A stretch of 64,000 nt of DNA, taken from NCBI GenBank assembly GCA_041397775.1, contig JAWKWB010000006.1, positions 62,001-126,000 of the forward strand. The letters run 5' to 3'. A program made the translations under genes and the position numbers. Origin of the DNA: Ga0077555 sp041397775. Lineage in GTDB: Bacteria > Pseudomonadota > Alphaproteobacteria > Rhizobiales > Hyphomicrobiaceae. The notes under the pieces are model-generated. The model searched no databases and had not been told where the DNA came from. It saw only the letters and a list, made by a program, of their open reading frames with translations. Below are positions 56,512-64,000 of the stretch, piece after piece. Position 1 is the first letter of the stretch; every line of letters begins with the position of its first letter.

Positions 56512-57528
56512 TCAGCTCTGCGGCGACAAAAGCGTCTCGATCGCCCGTTCCGCCGCATCGACGTCGTAGGACTTACGAGGCGCATGTGTCACAGCGACGG
56601 CACGATCGAACCGCTGGCGCGCCATGCCGTCGAGCAGCGGCGTCGCAGCGGCGACTTCGCGCATCTCGTCGAGATGCCCGTTGCAGTGGAGCGCCAGGTC
56701 GCAGCCGGCCCCGAGGACGGCGCTGGTGCGCGCGCCGAGGCTGCCCGACAACGCCTGCATCGACAGGTCGTCGCTCATGAGCAGACCGTCGAACCCCAGG
56801 CGGCCGCGCACGATACCCGCGATCACGCAGCGTGACGTACTCGCGGGCTCGGTGGCGTCGAGTGCCGTATAGACGATGTGTGCCGTCATGGCGGCGGGTA
56901 GTGTCGACAGGGCGGCGAACGGCACGAAATCGGTGCTGCAGAGCGCCTCGATGGATTGCGTGACCACGGGCAACTCCAGATGGCTGTCCGAAGTGGCACG
57001 GCCGTGCCCGGGGATATGCTTCATGACCGGCAGGACGCCACCGGCCATGAACCCTTCCGCGACGGCGCGGCCCAGGCGGATGATCTGGTCGAGACTGGTG
57101 CCATAGGCGCGGTTGCCGATGATGTCGTGGGCGCCGGGCACGGGCACATCCAGCACCGGCACACAATTCGTGTCGATGCCCAGCGCCACGAGATCTTCGG
57201 CGGTGTGGCGCGCGACGAGGCGTGCCCATGCACAGGCCTTCACTGGATCGTCGCCGAACAGGGCGGCGTAGGCGGCGGCGGGCGGCAGCAGGCGCGACAA
57301 CGGCGGGCGCAGACGCTGCACGCGACCGCCTTCCTGGTCGATCAGCACGAGGACCCGGTCGCTGCCGACACAGCGCTTGAAGGTGGCGACGAGACGGGAG
57401 ATCTGCTCACGGCTCTCGCAATTGCGGGTGAAGAGAATGAGGCCGGCCGGGCGCTCGGCGGCCAGGAACGCGGCTTCCTCGCCGGACAGCTCCGGTCCGT
57501 TCACGCCGGTGATGAAAGCCTTCGTCAT
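56512..57528 (-). CDS. nagZ: Beta-N-acetylhexosaminidase NagZ
   Basis: Cytoplasmic GH3 enzyme that removes GlcNAc from recycled muropeptides. 338 residues from ATG 57528 (MTKAFITGVNGPELSGEE); the longer frame upstream is not family-like. LVLIDQEGGRVQRLRPP near residue 70, MKHIPGHGRATSDSHLELP near 170 (the catalytic His-containing loop of NagZ), and GFDGLLMSDDLSMQAL with the nucleophile Asp near 250. nagZ-scpA-scpB is a conserved alphaproteobacterial gene order. It is divergent from xthA, with a 139-bp gap. Confidence 0.93.
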   Translation of the reverse strand: MTKAFITGVNGPELSGEEAAFLAAERPAGLILFTRNCESREQISRLVATFKRCVGSDRVLVLIDQEGGRVQRLRPPLSRLLPPAAAYAALFGDDPVKACAWARLVARHTAEDLVALGIDTNCVPVLDVPVPGAHDIIGNRAYGTSLDQIIRLGRAVAEGFMAGGVLPVMKHIPGHGRATSDSHLELPVVTQSIEALCSTDFVPFAALSTLPAAMTAHIVYTALDATEPASTSRCVIAGIVRGRLGFDGLLMSDDLSMQALSGSLGARTSAVLGAGCDLALHCNGHLDEMREVAAATPLLDGMARQRFDRAVAVTHAPRKSYDVDAAERAIETLLSPQS

Positions 57529-57667
57529 ACCTGGTCCTGCTCCGGCAAGTGGCGCACCCGATCGCGCCCGATGCATGGTAGGCTTCACGAAAGCGTTGAG
57601 AATCGGGCAATGCGCAAGTGGCTTCAGCCACGCGCGTGGCGGGATGGTGTCGGGAACGGGCGGGCCC

Positions 57668-58450
57668 ATGAAAGTTGCGACGTGGAACATCAACGGCGTG
57701 AAGGCGCGGATCGGGAACCTGATCGCTTGGCTGCAGCAGGCCGCACCGGACGTCGTGTGCCTGCAGGAAATCAAATCGCAGACCGAGGCCTTTCCCGCCG
57801 CCGAAATCGAAGCGCTCGGCTACAACGTGGCGGTGCATGGCCAGAAGGGCTTCAATGGCGTCGCGCTCCTGTCGCGCACGCCGATCGAAGACGTCAGGCG
57901 CGGGTTGCCCGGCGAGCCCGACGAGGCGCAGTCGCGCTACATCGAGGGCGTGATCACGACGGAACGGGGCGTGCTGCGGGTGGGCGGCCTCTACCTGCCC
58001 AACGGCAATCCCATCGGCACCGACAAATTCAGCTACAAGCTGGCATGGATGGAGCGGCTGGAGGCCCACGCGCGCACGCTGCTGGCCTACGAGGAGCCGT
58101 TCGTGCTGGCTGGAGATTACAACGTCATTCCGGAGCCGGCCGATGCGCGCAATCCCCAGGCCTGGGTGAACGATGCGCTGTTCCAACCGGAGACACGGCG
58201 CAACTGGCGGCGTCTCGAAGCGCTCGGACTGACCGATGCGATCCGCGCCTGCTACCCGCAGCCGGGCATCTACACGTTCTGGGATTATCAGGCGGGGGCC
58301 TGGCAGAAGGATCACGGCATCCGGATCGACCATCTGCTGCTGTCGCCGCAGGCTGCCGATCGCTTGCGCAGTGCGGGCATCGACAAGGCCACGCGCGCCT
58401 GGGAGAAGCCCTCCGATCACGTCCCGGTATGGGTCGATCTCGACGTTTGA
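57668..58450 (+). CDS. xthA: Exodeoxyribonuclease III
   Basis: AP endonuclease/3'-5' exonuclease of base excision repair. 260 residues from ATG 57668. MKVATWNINGVKARI, VVCLQEIKSQ (metal-binding Glu), GLYLPNGNPIG (catalytic Tyr region), VLAGDYNVIPEPADARNP (Asp/Asn) and the C-terminal IRIDHLLLSPQ and EKPSDHVPVWVDL (His-Asp) cover all the active-site motifs. The open frame upstream is not used. It ends at a GC-rich terminator shared with the convergent ExoR-like gene. Confidence 0.94.
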   Translation: MKVATWNINGVKARIGNLIAWLQQAAPDVVCLQEIKSQTEAFPAAEIEALGYNVAVHGQKGFNGVALLSRTPIEDVRRGLPGEPDEAQSRYIEGVITTERGVLRVGGLYLPNGNPIGTDKFSYKLAWMERLEAHARTLLAYEEPFVLAGDYNVIPEPADARNPQAWVNDALFQPETRRNWRRLEALGLTDAIRACYPQPGIYTFWDYQAGAWQKDHGIRIDHLLLSPQAADRLRSAGIDKATRAWEKPSDHVPVWVDLDV

Positions 58451-58464
58451 GATCGGGCGCGGGA

Positions 58465-58495
58465 CGAAGGGGGCTTCAAATAAAGCGCCCCCGTC
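58465..58495. terminator. Hairpin between xthA and the ExoR-like gene
   Basis: ACGAAGGGGGC and GCGCCCCCGT form a stem of about 8-9 paired bases around an AT-rich loop (TTCAAATAAA). It serves the convergent genes on both strands; the tails are weak. Confidence 0.6.
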
Positions 58496-58522
58496 TCGTG
58501 TTTCGAGCGGACATGCCGGGCC

Positions 58523-59617
58523 TCAGCGGCGCGGCGCGCCCTCGCGGAAGCCGAGGGAATTGCCGCGATAGGCGGGCGGCGCCGGATCCGACTTCGGAAT
58601 GACCGCGCCAGCTGTTTCCGTCGGCGTCAGGTCGCCGCGTTGTTGCAGGAGGGGCACCACCTCGCCATTGCCGCACGTGCGCGTCAGTGCGAGCTCGGAG
58701 GCAACACGTTCGCTCGTCGGGGAGGCATCGGAGCGCTGCACATAGGAGTGCCGGTAGGAGGCGACCAGTCCTTCGGCCTGCTGGCGGACACCGGGCAGCA
58801 TGCCGCAGAAGATCCGCTGATGGATGTCGTCGATCCAGAACCGCTCGTGCGGAGGCGCGTTCTCGGCGGCGATCGTCACCAGGGCCAGCGCACGGCGCTC
58901 GTCCTTGTTGACGACTTTGCCCTCCCAAAGGAGCTGGGCGAAAAAGGCCTGCGCACCGACGTGGCCGTCCTGCGCCAAACGCGATAGCCAATATAGCGCC
59001 TTGCGACGGTCCTGCGGGACGCCCTCGCCCGTGAGGTACAGTTTCGCAAGTTCGTACTGGCCGTCCGGATCGCGAAAGAACGTCGCCGCTTCCTCGAGGT
59101 AGGCCGCCGCAGCAGCCACATTGCGCTCGACGCCCGCCTCGGGCAGGCCCCGGTAGTTGTAGCGCGCCAACGCGGTCAAGGCCTTGCCGACATAGGGCGC
59201 GCGCGCATCGTCCTCGACGTCGATCGTCGAGGCATGCCGCTGGGCGATGCGCAAGAACAGCTCATAGGCCTTGGCGTGGTCCGTCATCGCGCTCTGATTG
59301 TCGGCGTAGAGCTGGCCGAGGTGGTATTCCCCCACCAGCAGGCGATGATCGGCGGCGTAGCGAAGGGCCTGCAATGCGATCTGGAAATAACCGGCGCGAT
59401 AGGCGCCTATGCCCTGATCGAGGGCCGCCTCGGGCGACGCGAACGTCACGCGATCCCTGGCGGCGGCGGGCATCAGATGACCCAGCAGCAGTGCGCCTGC
59501 GAGGCCGACGACGCAGACCTTGTGGAGACGGCGTCGCCCCGCGGCCTCCGCTGCTTTGGACGTGGCACAATCGTGCGGAATGGTTCGCTTCGACCGAATG
59601 AACAACCCAGCGATCAT
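58523..59617 (-). CDS. ExoR-like periplasmic Sel1-repeat protein
   Basis: 364 residues from ATG 59617. A basic N-terminus, then KVCVVGLAGALLLGHLMPAAARDR, a probable signal peptide at about 34-58. Sel1-type repeats follow: FQIALQALRYAADHRLLVGEYHLGQLYAD, a longer repeat including PDGQYELAKLYLTGEGVPQDRRKALYWLSRLAQDGHVGAQAFFAQLLWEGKVV. The layout, with a conserved APYVGKALTALARYNYRGLP insert, matches my memory of rhizobial ExoR, the periplasmic inhibitor of the ChvG/ExoS sensor kinase that controls exopolysaccharide and acid response. The C-terminal about 90 residues are extra. chvG/chvI are not in the window, so the function is inferred. Confidence 0.72.
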   Translation of the reverse strand: MIAGLFIRSKRTIPHDCATSKAAEAAGRRRLHKVCVVGLAGALLLGHLMPAAARDRVTFASPEAALDQGIGAYRAGYFQIALQALRYAADHRLLVGEYHLGQLYADNQSAMTDHAKAYELFLRIAQRHASTIDVEDDARAPYVGKALTALARYNYRGLPEAGVERNVAAAAAYLEEAATFFRDPDGQYELAKLYLTGEGVPQDRRKALYWLSRLAQDGHVGAQAFFAQLLWEGKVVNKDERRALALVTIAAENAPPHERFWIDDIHQRIFCGMLPGVRQQAEGLVASYRHSYVQRSDASPTSERVASELALTRTCGNGEVVPLLQQRGDLTPTETAGAVIPKSDPAPPAYRGNSLGFREGAPRR

Positions 59618-59888
59618 CACACAGCCTCTGTGCTTCGAGCCCAGCAGACCGTTCCGGTGCGAACCGAACCACGACAGGTCCGCCCACCGAAGTGCCCGCT
59701 GACGTAAGGACGTGTAGGCTGCCATGTAACCCTGGCAACACACTTGCCCATGGGTGAGATTGCCGTAGCAACCTCCTTGGATGACTTAACGATTGATCTC
59801 ACTTTATGGCCCAAAAGAGGCGTGTGGCACACATTGAGTTGCGCCTCAGCCACACATGGTAAAAAGCGCCGTTCAATGCCCGCGGCGC

Positions 59889-60200
59889 TCAAATGCCGAT
59901 ACCACTGAGCATGCCGGGCTGCAGGTAGGCGGTTGCGGCGAGCCCGACCCCTGCCAGCAACCCCAAGGCCGCGATCGGGCCCACCATGCGCCCACGGCGG
60001 CCGAGCGCGGCGTGCACGATCGCATAAAAGTAGGCAGCGACGGCCGGCAGCGCGAAGGCAGCCCCGATCACGAAGGGCACCAGAGGGCCGTCGGCGGGAA
60101 ACGACAATGGCGATGCCTGGGCTCCCGCCGTTGCCGAAACCAGGAGAAGGGCTGCGATGGCGGCGCTGCGCCACGCTTTCCTGTCGATACGCTTACACAT
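59889..60200 (-). CDS. Small exported or membrane protein, function unknown
   Basis: 103 residues from ATG 60200. MCKRIDRKAWRSAAIAALLLVSATAGAQASPL looks like a signal peptide; it is followed by two hydrophobic segments (LVPFVIGAAFALPAVAAYFYAIVHAAL and IAALGLLAGVGLAATAYL) with a basic loop RRGRM between them. Not recognised. The frame is open far upstream through the monooxygenase gene, so coding potential rests on composition and the signal-peptide-like start. Treat as probable, not certain. Confidence 0.5.
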   Translation of the reverse strand: MCKRIDRKAWRSAAIAALLLVSATAGAQASPLSFPADGPLVPFVIGAAFALPAVAAYFYAIVHAALGRRGRMVGPIAALGLLAGVGLAATAYLQPGMLSGIGI

Positions 60201-60321
60201 GAGCCTCTGCCTCGCTGTTGCGACGTCGCCCCCGCGATCCTGTGGATAAACAGGCAAACGGGCGTTGCCTTGGCCCAACCGAGGCAATTCAGCGGCGAAG
60301 CGCACCGGCCGCAGCAGGTGC

Positions 60322-61644
60322 TCAGCCGTTCTCGCGCAGAATCTCGCGCATGGTCGTGCCACGATAGGCCGTGCGCAGGCGGCCACGGCGCTGAAGCTCG
60401 GGCACGAGCGTGTCCACCACGTCCTCGATGGCGCCGGGGCTGAAGATCGGCGACAGCATGAAGCCGTCCCCGCCGACCGCGTCGATGAAGGCTTCCATCT
60501 GGTCGGCGACGCTGCGGGGCGTGCCGACGAACTGAGGCAGCCCGACGCTCTCACCGTGCCGGGCGGCCACCTCGGCGACCGTCATGGGGCTGCCGTCGGG
60601 CTTGCGATAGCGCGTCTTGAGGCGCTGCAGCTCGGGCTCGTTACGCTCGCTCATGAGCGCATCGGGATCGAGGCGCGACAGGTCGAAATCGAGATGGGCG
60701 GACAGAATGGCCATGCCGCCCTCCAGCGGCACCAGCGCGTTGTGCTCGGCCTGCCTGTCGCGTGCTTCGGCTTCGGTGGCGCCGAGGATCGGTTGCATGC
60801 CGAACAGAATGCGGCAGTGACTGGGATCACGGCCCAGGTCGGCCATCCGCCCCTTGATGTCGGCGAAGTAGGCCGCCGCATCCTCGGCGCGCGGCTGGAT
60901 GGCGAAGAGCGCGTCGGCGTAGCGCGCTGCGAAGTCCTTGCCTTTGGGCGAGGTGCCGGCCTGCAGGATGGCAGGACCGACTTGCGGCGAGCGCGTCACG
61001 TTGAGCGGTCCGCGCGACTTGAAGAAGCGGCCTTCGTAATCGATGCGATGCACCTTCGACGCATCGGCGAACATCGGCGCATCGGCGTCCATGACGAGTG
61101 CGTCCTCGTCCCAGCTCTCCCAGAGCCGGCGGCACACCTCGATGAACTCGTGTGCGCGATCATAGCGCTGGTCGGCGTCCGGCCGTTGCGCTCCGTAGTT
61201 GTCGTCCTGGTTGTGGTTGATCGAGGTGACGACGTTCCAGCCCACGCGACCGGCCGTCAGGTGGTCGAGCGTCGCCCACATGCGCGCGGCATAGAAGGGA
61301 TGGTGATGGCTCGTCGAGAAGGTCGCAGCCACGCCGATGTTCCGCGTCGCCGCCGCCATGTAGGACAGCAACGGCACGGGGTCGTGCTCGGGTGCCTGGG
61401 CGGCGTAGCGCAGCGCGGGGTCGAGGGAGCCGCGATAGGTGTCGGAGATGTAGTTGAGGTCGGCGAAGAAGACCATGTCGAAGAGGCCGCGCTCGCAGGT
61501 CCGGGCGATGTGCTGGTAGAGGTCGGGACGGCGCCAGTCGAAGCGGGCGCGGTCTGTCCTGGGATGCCGCCACATGCCGAGGCTGTGATAGGTGGGCCCG
61601 TGCACGAGGAACTGGGCGAGATGGATCATGCTGGGCTTCGTCAT
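60322..61644 (-). CDS. LLM-class flavin-dependent monooxygenase (NtaA/SnaA/DszA family)
   Basis: 440 residues, typical for the FMNH2-dependent nitrilotriacetate/dibenzothiophene-sulfone/pristinamycin type enzymes. HLAQFLVHGPTYHSLGMWRHPRTD at the start, LFDMVFFADLNY, AATRNIGVAATFSTSHHHPFYAARMWATLDHLTAGRVGWNVVTS (FMN-binding strand region) and GPAILQAGTSPKGKDFAARYADALF are conserved family blocks. It needs a separate flavin reductase, not found here. The substrate is unknown. It lies alone, 250 bp from the tRNA-Sec gene on the opposite strand. Confidence 0.87.
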   Translation of the reverse strand: MTKPSMIHLAQFLVHGPTYHSLGMWRHPRTDRARFDWRRPDLYQHIARTCERGLFDMVFFADLNYISDTYRGSLDPALRYAAQAPEHDPVPLLSYMAAATRNIGVAATFSTSHHHPFYAARMWATLDHLTAGRVGWNVVTSINHNQDDNYGAQRPDADQRYDRAHEFIEVCRRLWESWDEDALVMDADAPMFADASKVHRIDYEGRFFKSRGPLNVTRSPQVGPAILQAGTSPKGKDFAARYADALFAIQPRAEDAAAYFADIKGRMADLGRDPSHCRILFGMQPILGATEAEARDRQAEHNALVPLEGGMAILSAHLDFDLSRLDPDALMSERNEPELQRLKTRYRKPDGSPMTVAEVAARHGESVGLPQFVGTPRSVADQMEAFIDAVGGDGFMLSPIFSPGAIEDVVDTLVPELQRRGRLRTAYRGTTMREILRENG

Positions 61645-61894
61645 GGGGCATCCATTGGCGACGGTCTCGGTGAAATGCCGAAGAGAGCACGACCGGGCAC
61701 GGGCGCCAAGCGGGACAGGACAGCGGGACCGGTACGCAGGGTTGCGCGCGCATCGCGCAGCAGCGGCCTTGTGCCGAGGCGCCGCTCGCGACTATTGTCG
61801 CTGCGTCGTCCGGACTGGCGAATGCGGCAGGGAGCCTCCAAGCCCGCGCATCGCAGCCGGTCCGAGGGACCGCCGTCAGGCCGGCCACCCTCGT

Positions 61895-61989
61895 GGAGGA
61901 GAATCGTCCCCGGTGGGGCGTCCGGACTTCAAATCCGGGGAGGGCTGCACGACGGCTCTTGGTGGGTTCGACTCCTGCCTCCTCCGCCA
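61895..61989 (+). tRNA. selC: tRNA-Sec (anticodon UCA)
   Basis: 95 nt, the length of bacterial tRNA-Sec and longer than normal tRNAs. 5' acceptor strand GGAGGAG (61895-61901) pairs with CTCCTCC next to an encoded GCCA end. The anticodon arm CCGGACTTCAAATCCGG carries TCA at the anticodon. The D arm (CGTCCCC, GGTG, GGGCG) is long and tight, the variable arm is a long stem (GGGCTGCACGACGGCTCTT region), and the T loop is TTCGACT. These features and the overall similarity to E. coli selC leave little doubt. It would insert selenocysteine at UGA with SelB and a SECIS, both outside this window. Confidence 0.93.
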
Positions 61990-62311
61990 CCCCACAACAA
62001 CTCATCGCGCATCGACGATCCAGGGGATTTTTCCCCGCGCCATGCGAAAATACTCTGCCAAAATCGTATGCCGAATTTTGGCTGCGGACCGGCAACCTTG
62101 GCAGCAATGCGCGGTTCAGGCGCAAAGAATTATGCGACGCCCGCCAGTGTGCCCCCATTGCCCCAGCACGTCAGACAAAGATGAGTTGCCTATCACTCTT
62201 ACTTGTTGTTAGGGGCGAATCACGCTTTTTTGCAGAACAAGAACCCGCTCACTATCGATCTGTCGTTGCTTGCGTTGGCGCGGTTGAGGTTGAAGAAAGG
62301 TAACTGAACCA
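61990..62311 (+). other. Intergenic region between selC and bcsS
   Basis: 322 bp with no supported gene. Just after selC there is a GGGGATTTTTCCCC palindrome (62033-62046), which may act as the selC transcript end. The stretch before bcsS is AT-richer and probably contains its promoter. Confidence 0.4.
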
Positions 62312-63079
62312 ATGAAGCAGTTGCATCAGGCACTACTCGGCTTCCTGGGTCTGGCCGCGGCAACCGTGGCGACGCCAGCGCTTGCCAGCGAACCCAATAC
62401 GGCTCCAGACTCCGGGCCGGGCTGGTTGATCACCTACTCCGGCGTGGATTTCGCCAAGGACTCCAACTACTTCTATACGGGTGCGCTCGTTTCGCTGAAC
62501 CGGGATTTCAGCCGTAGCGGCCCGGTCCTGCAGCTCTATTCGGGCTACGCGGCCTACGAGTACGCCAATCCGTCGGTCGCCGGCGGCATCGTCGACGGTG
62601 ATGGTACGCAGTTGTCGGGAATGCTCGGCTATCTGTTCATCCAGCCTGGCGTCACCGTCGGCATCTATGGCGGCGTCGACTGGCAGAACTACGACCTGAC
62701 GCCGAACGATCCGTCCAACAAGGTGCGCGGTAGTGAAGCCGGTGCCCGGTTCGGGGGCGACATCCGCATGCGCGGTCCCCGGCATTACGCATCGCTCGAA
62801 GGCTACTACTCCACCGCCTTCGACTCCTACTGGGCCCGCGGCCGGGTCGGTGCCAATATGGGTCGCTTCATTCTCGGCCCGGAAGGCACGGCGCTCGGCA
62901 GTGACGGCTGGGACGCACAGCGTGCGGGTGCGTTCATGATGACCAAGCTCTACCTGTCGCCACAGAGCCCGGTCGAATTGACCATCAGCGGTGGCTATCA
63001 GTTCACGGGCAATACGGGCGGCGGATCGAGCGGCGGCGAAGGTGCTTACGGCTCGCTCGGCATTTCGTTCGGTTTCTGA
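62312..63079 (+). CDS. bcsS: Cellulose biosynthesis protein BcsS (outer-membrane-type)
   Basis: 255 residues. MKQLHQALLGFLGLAAATVATPALASEP is a signal peptide. The mature chain has amphipathic beta strands ending in aromatic residues (WLITYSGVDFAKDSNYFYTGALVSLNRDF, VLQLYSGYAAYEYA, VTVGIYGGVDWQNYDL) and a C-terminal GAYGSLGISFGF ending in phenylalanine, as outer-membrane beta-barrels do. It matches BcsS, encoded with cellulose synthesis genes in alphaproteobacteria. No bcsA/bcsB is visible in this window. Convergent with a processive glycosyltransferase gene. Confidence 0.8.
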   Translation: MKQLHQALLGFLGLAAATVATPALASEPNTAPDSGPGWLITYSGVDFAKDSNYFYTGALVSLNRDFSRSGPVLQLYSGYAAYEYANPSVAGGIVDGDGTQLSGMLGYLFIQPGVTVGIYGGVDWQNYDLTPNDPSNKVRGSEAGARFGGDIRMRGPRHYASLEGYYSTAFDSYWARGRVGANMGRFILGPEGTALGSDGWDAQRAGAFMMTKLYLSPQSPVELTISGGYQFTGNTGGGSSGGEGAYGSLGISFGF

Positions 63080-63099
63080 TCCAGGCGAAGTCCTGCGCG

Positions 63100-63139
63100 A
63101 AAAAAAGCGCTCCGCACATTGCCGTGCGGGGCGCTTTTT
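63100..63139. terminator. Strong bidirectional terminator between bcsS and the GT2 gene
   Basis: AAAAAAAGCGC-T-CCGCAC and GTGCGG-G-GCGCTTTTT form a long stem (10 GC-rich pairs with one mismatch, plus A-T pairs) around ATTGCC. T runs follow on both strands. Confidence 0.9.
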
Positions 63140-63169
63140 CGTGTCCGGCAGCGAGCCTGCCGCGCTAGC

Positions 63170-64000
63170 TCATTCGGCGGGATGCAATCCGCGCCCAGAG
63201 CCCATCGCCAAGTCGGATTGGCTTTGCGTCAATCCTTTTCGCTTGGCTTTTCCCCAGGACGCGAGGCGCCCGCGCAATGCCGCCAGGAACGTTCTGAACG
63301 AAATCCAGAAGATCAGCTGGCGATAGCAGAAGCGCTGCAGGAACACGAGCGGCAGCAGGCTCCAGTTGCCTGGCAGCCGGTGCAGCATGACGGCGATAAC
63401 GGCAAACGCAAACTCGAGCACCTGGAAGATCATCCAGTAGTTGCCGATCTCGTATGTGCGGTCGGAGACGAAACTGCCGCCGTGGTACAGATAGCTCCAT
63501 CCGTCCGACACGATGGCGAGCACCACCAGCAGGTCCATGACCGGCGAGATCAACGTGAACAGGAACTGGAAGATGATGATGTTGGGGAACGTGAAGGCCT
63601 TCAGCCCCCACGCCCCGCGCTGGAAGTAGATGTCGCGGTGCTTGTAGGCGGCCTGGATCGTGCCGAACATCCAGCGGAAACGCTGCTTGTTGAACTCCCG
63701 CAGGGTCTCGGGTGCTTCCGTGACCGCAATGGCGTCAGCCTCGTTGACGACCCGCCAGCCGGCACGCTCCAGCTTCATCGTCAGATCGGCGTCCTCCGCG
63801 AACGTATCGCCGTCGTAGAGGCCCGCGTCCACGATCGCCTTTCTCCGCCAAGCGCCGATGGCGCCGGGAACGACACTGATCCCGTTCACGAGCGAGAAGG
63901 CGCGCCTGTCCATGCTCTGGGCCGTGATGTACTCCAGGGCCTGAAAGCGCGACAGGAGCGTGGACCGGTTGCCGATGGTCACGAGGCCGGCCACCGCCCC
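63170..64000 (-). CDS. Processive family 2 glycosyltransferase (C-terminal part; 5' end outside window)
   Basis: At least 277 residues, open at the window edge. Processive GT2 motifs: the D of TFAEDADLTMKLERAGWRV (ED-x-D/L acceptor region) and the product-binding KQRFRWMFG (Q-x-x-R-W). RKAIVDAGLYDG before them is typical of poly-beta-GlcNAc or cellulose synthase-like enzymes. Four or five membrane segments follow: IIIFQFLFTLISPVMDLLVVLAIV, YWMIFQVLEFAFAVIAVMLHRL, LLPLVFLQRFCYRQLIFW. It could be a cellulose synthase-like, hyaluronan-type or PgaC-like enzyme, possibly as part of a longer polypeptide. The sugar is not determinable. Confidence 0.83.
   Translation of the reverse strand, partial: GAVAGLVTIGNRSTLLSRFQALEYITAQSMDRRAFSLVNGISVVPGAIGAWRRKAIVDAGLYDGDTFAEDADLTMKLERAGWRVVNEADAIAVTEAPETLREFNKQRFRWMFGTIQAAYKHRDIYFQRGAWGLKAFTFPNIIIFQFLFTLISPVMDLLVVLAIVSDGWSYLYHGGSFVSDRTYEIGNYWMIFQVLEFAFAVIAVMLHRLPGNWSLLPLVFLQRFCYRQLIFWISFRTFLAALRGRLASWGKAKRKGLTQSQSDLAMGSGRGLHPAE

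Noticed and set aside
1..64000. Mobile elements, phage, integrases
   Set aside because: No transposase, integrase, phage structural gene or tRNA-adjacent integrase was found; selC has no integrase next to it.

Overview
This window is about 64 kb of high-GC DNA, densely coded on both strands. It carries no transposase, integrase, phage gene or CRISPR array. Gene content points to an alphaproteobacterium, most likely in the Hyphomicrobiales (Rhizobiales). The evidence is a DUF2585/UPF0314 membrane protein, the cellulose-associated protein BcsS, an ExoR-like Sel1 protein, a RegB/PrrB/ActS-type redox kinase, TadE/TadG-type proteins, a DUF1674 (SDHAF4) protein, the rpsT-dnaA linkage and a perfect CtrA-type box (TTAA-N7-TTAAC) near a perfect DnaA box. 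I cannot name the genus. The organism probably decodes UGA as selenocysteine, because a complete tRNA-Sec gene (61895-61989) and a SelD selenophosphate synthetase fused to an NADH-dehydrogenase-like flavoprotein (1-1639, cut by the window edge) are both present.

Layout. 1-3914 (minus): SelD fusion, quinone oxidoreductase, Bcr/CflA exporter. 4367-7971 (plus): a DUF4212 and sodium:solute symporter pair, then YggT and two small membrane proteins. 8056-14790 (plus): GlpD, an M81 peptidase, and an acyl-CoA cluster (MaoC, acyl-CoA dehydrogenase, DUF2585, class III CoA-transferase). 14818-22229: a signalling block with a large hybrid kinase, a receiver fused to a degenerate kinase-ATPase-like domain, a TadE/TadG-like protein, a single receiver and a RegB-type kinase. 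22396-25914: an ABC-2 type transporter and an intracellular PHA depolymerase. 26166-33156: YgjP-like metallopeptidase, PBP1A, an alcohol dehydrogenase interrupted by an in-frame amber codon, a DegP/HtrA protease and a D-2-hydroxyacid dehydrogenase. 33272-40811: a VWA TadG-like protein, DUF1674, HtpX, RsmB-like methyltransferase, heparinase-like protein and two paralogous small membrane proteins. 41147-44250: rpsT, a 0.7-kb region with replication-type boxes, rhodanese and dnaA. 44499-52352: a complete Liv-type ABC operon, GlpK and an ArgH-like lyase. 52356-57528 (minus): GNAT, DUF2147, a TIM-barrel-like secreted protein, ScpB, ScpA and NagZ. 57668-64000: XthA, the ExoR-like protein, an LLM flavin monooxygenase, tRNA-Sec, BcsS and a processive family 2 glycosyltransferase cut by the window end.

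The most unusual signal is a repeated intergenic element of about 165-169 bp, found three times (26921-27087, 39839-40007, 54474-54638, the last inverted). Each copy is two different imperfect palindromes in the same order, separated by a 13-15 bp linker. Outer stem ends and the linker are similar between copies. The inner stems differ in sequence but remain paired, which looks like compensatory change preserving a structure. Copies abut or overlap gene ends; in two cases the conserved TAG of the element terminus is the stop codon of the neighbouring gene. Carbon-storage and lipid functions (PHA depolymerase, glycerol catabolism, acyl-CoA enzymes), envelope functions (PBP1A, NagZ, HtrA, HtpX) and surface polysaccharide functions (ExoR-like, BcsS, GT2) make up most of the rest.
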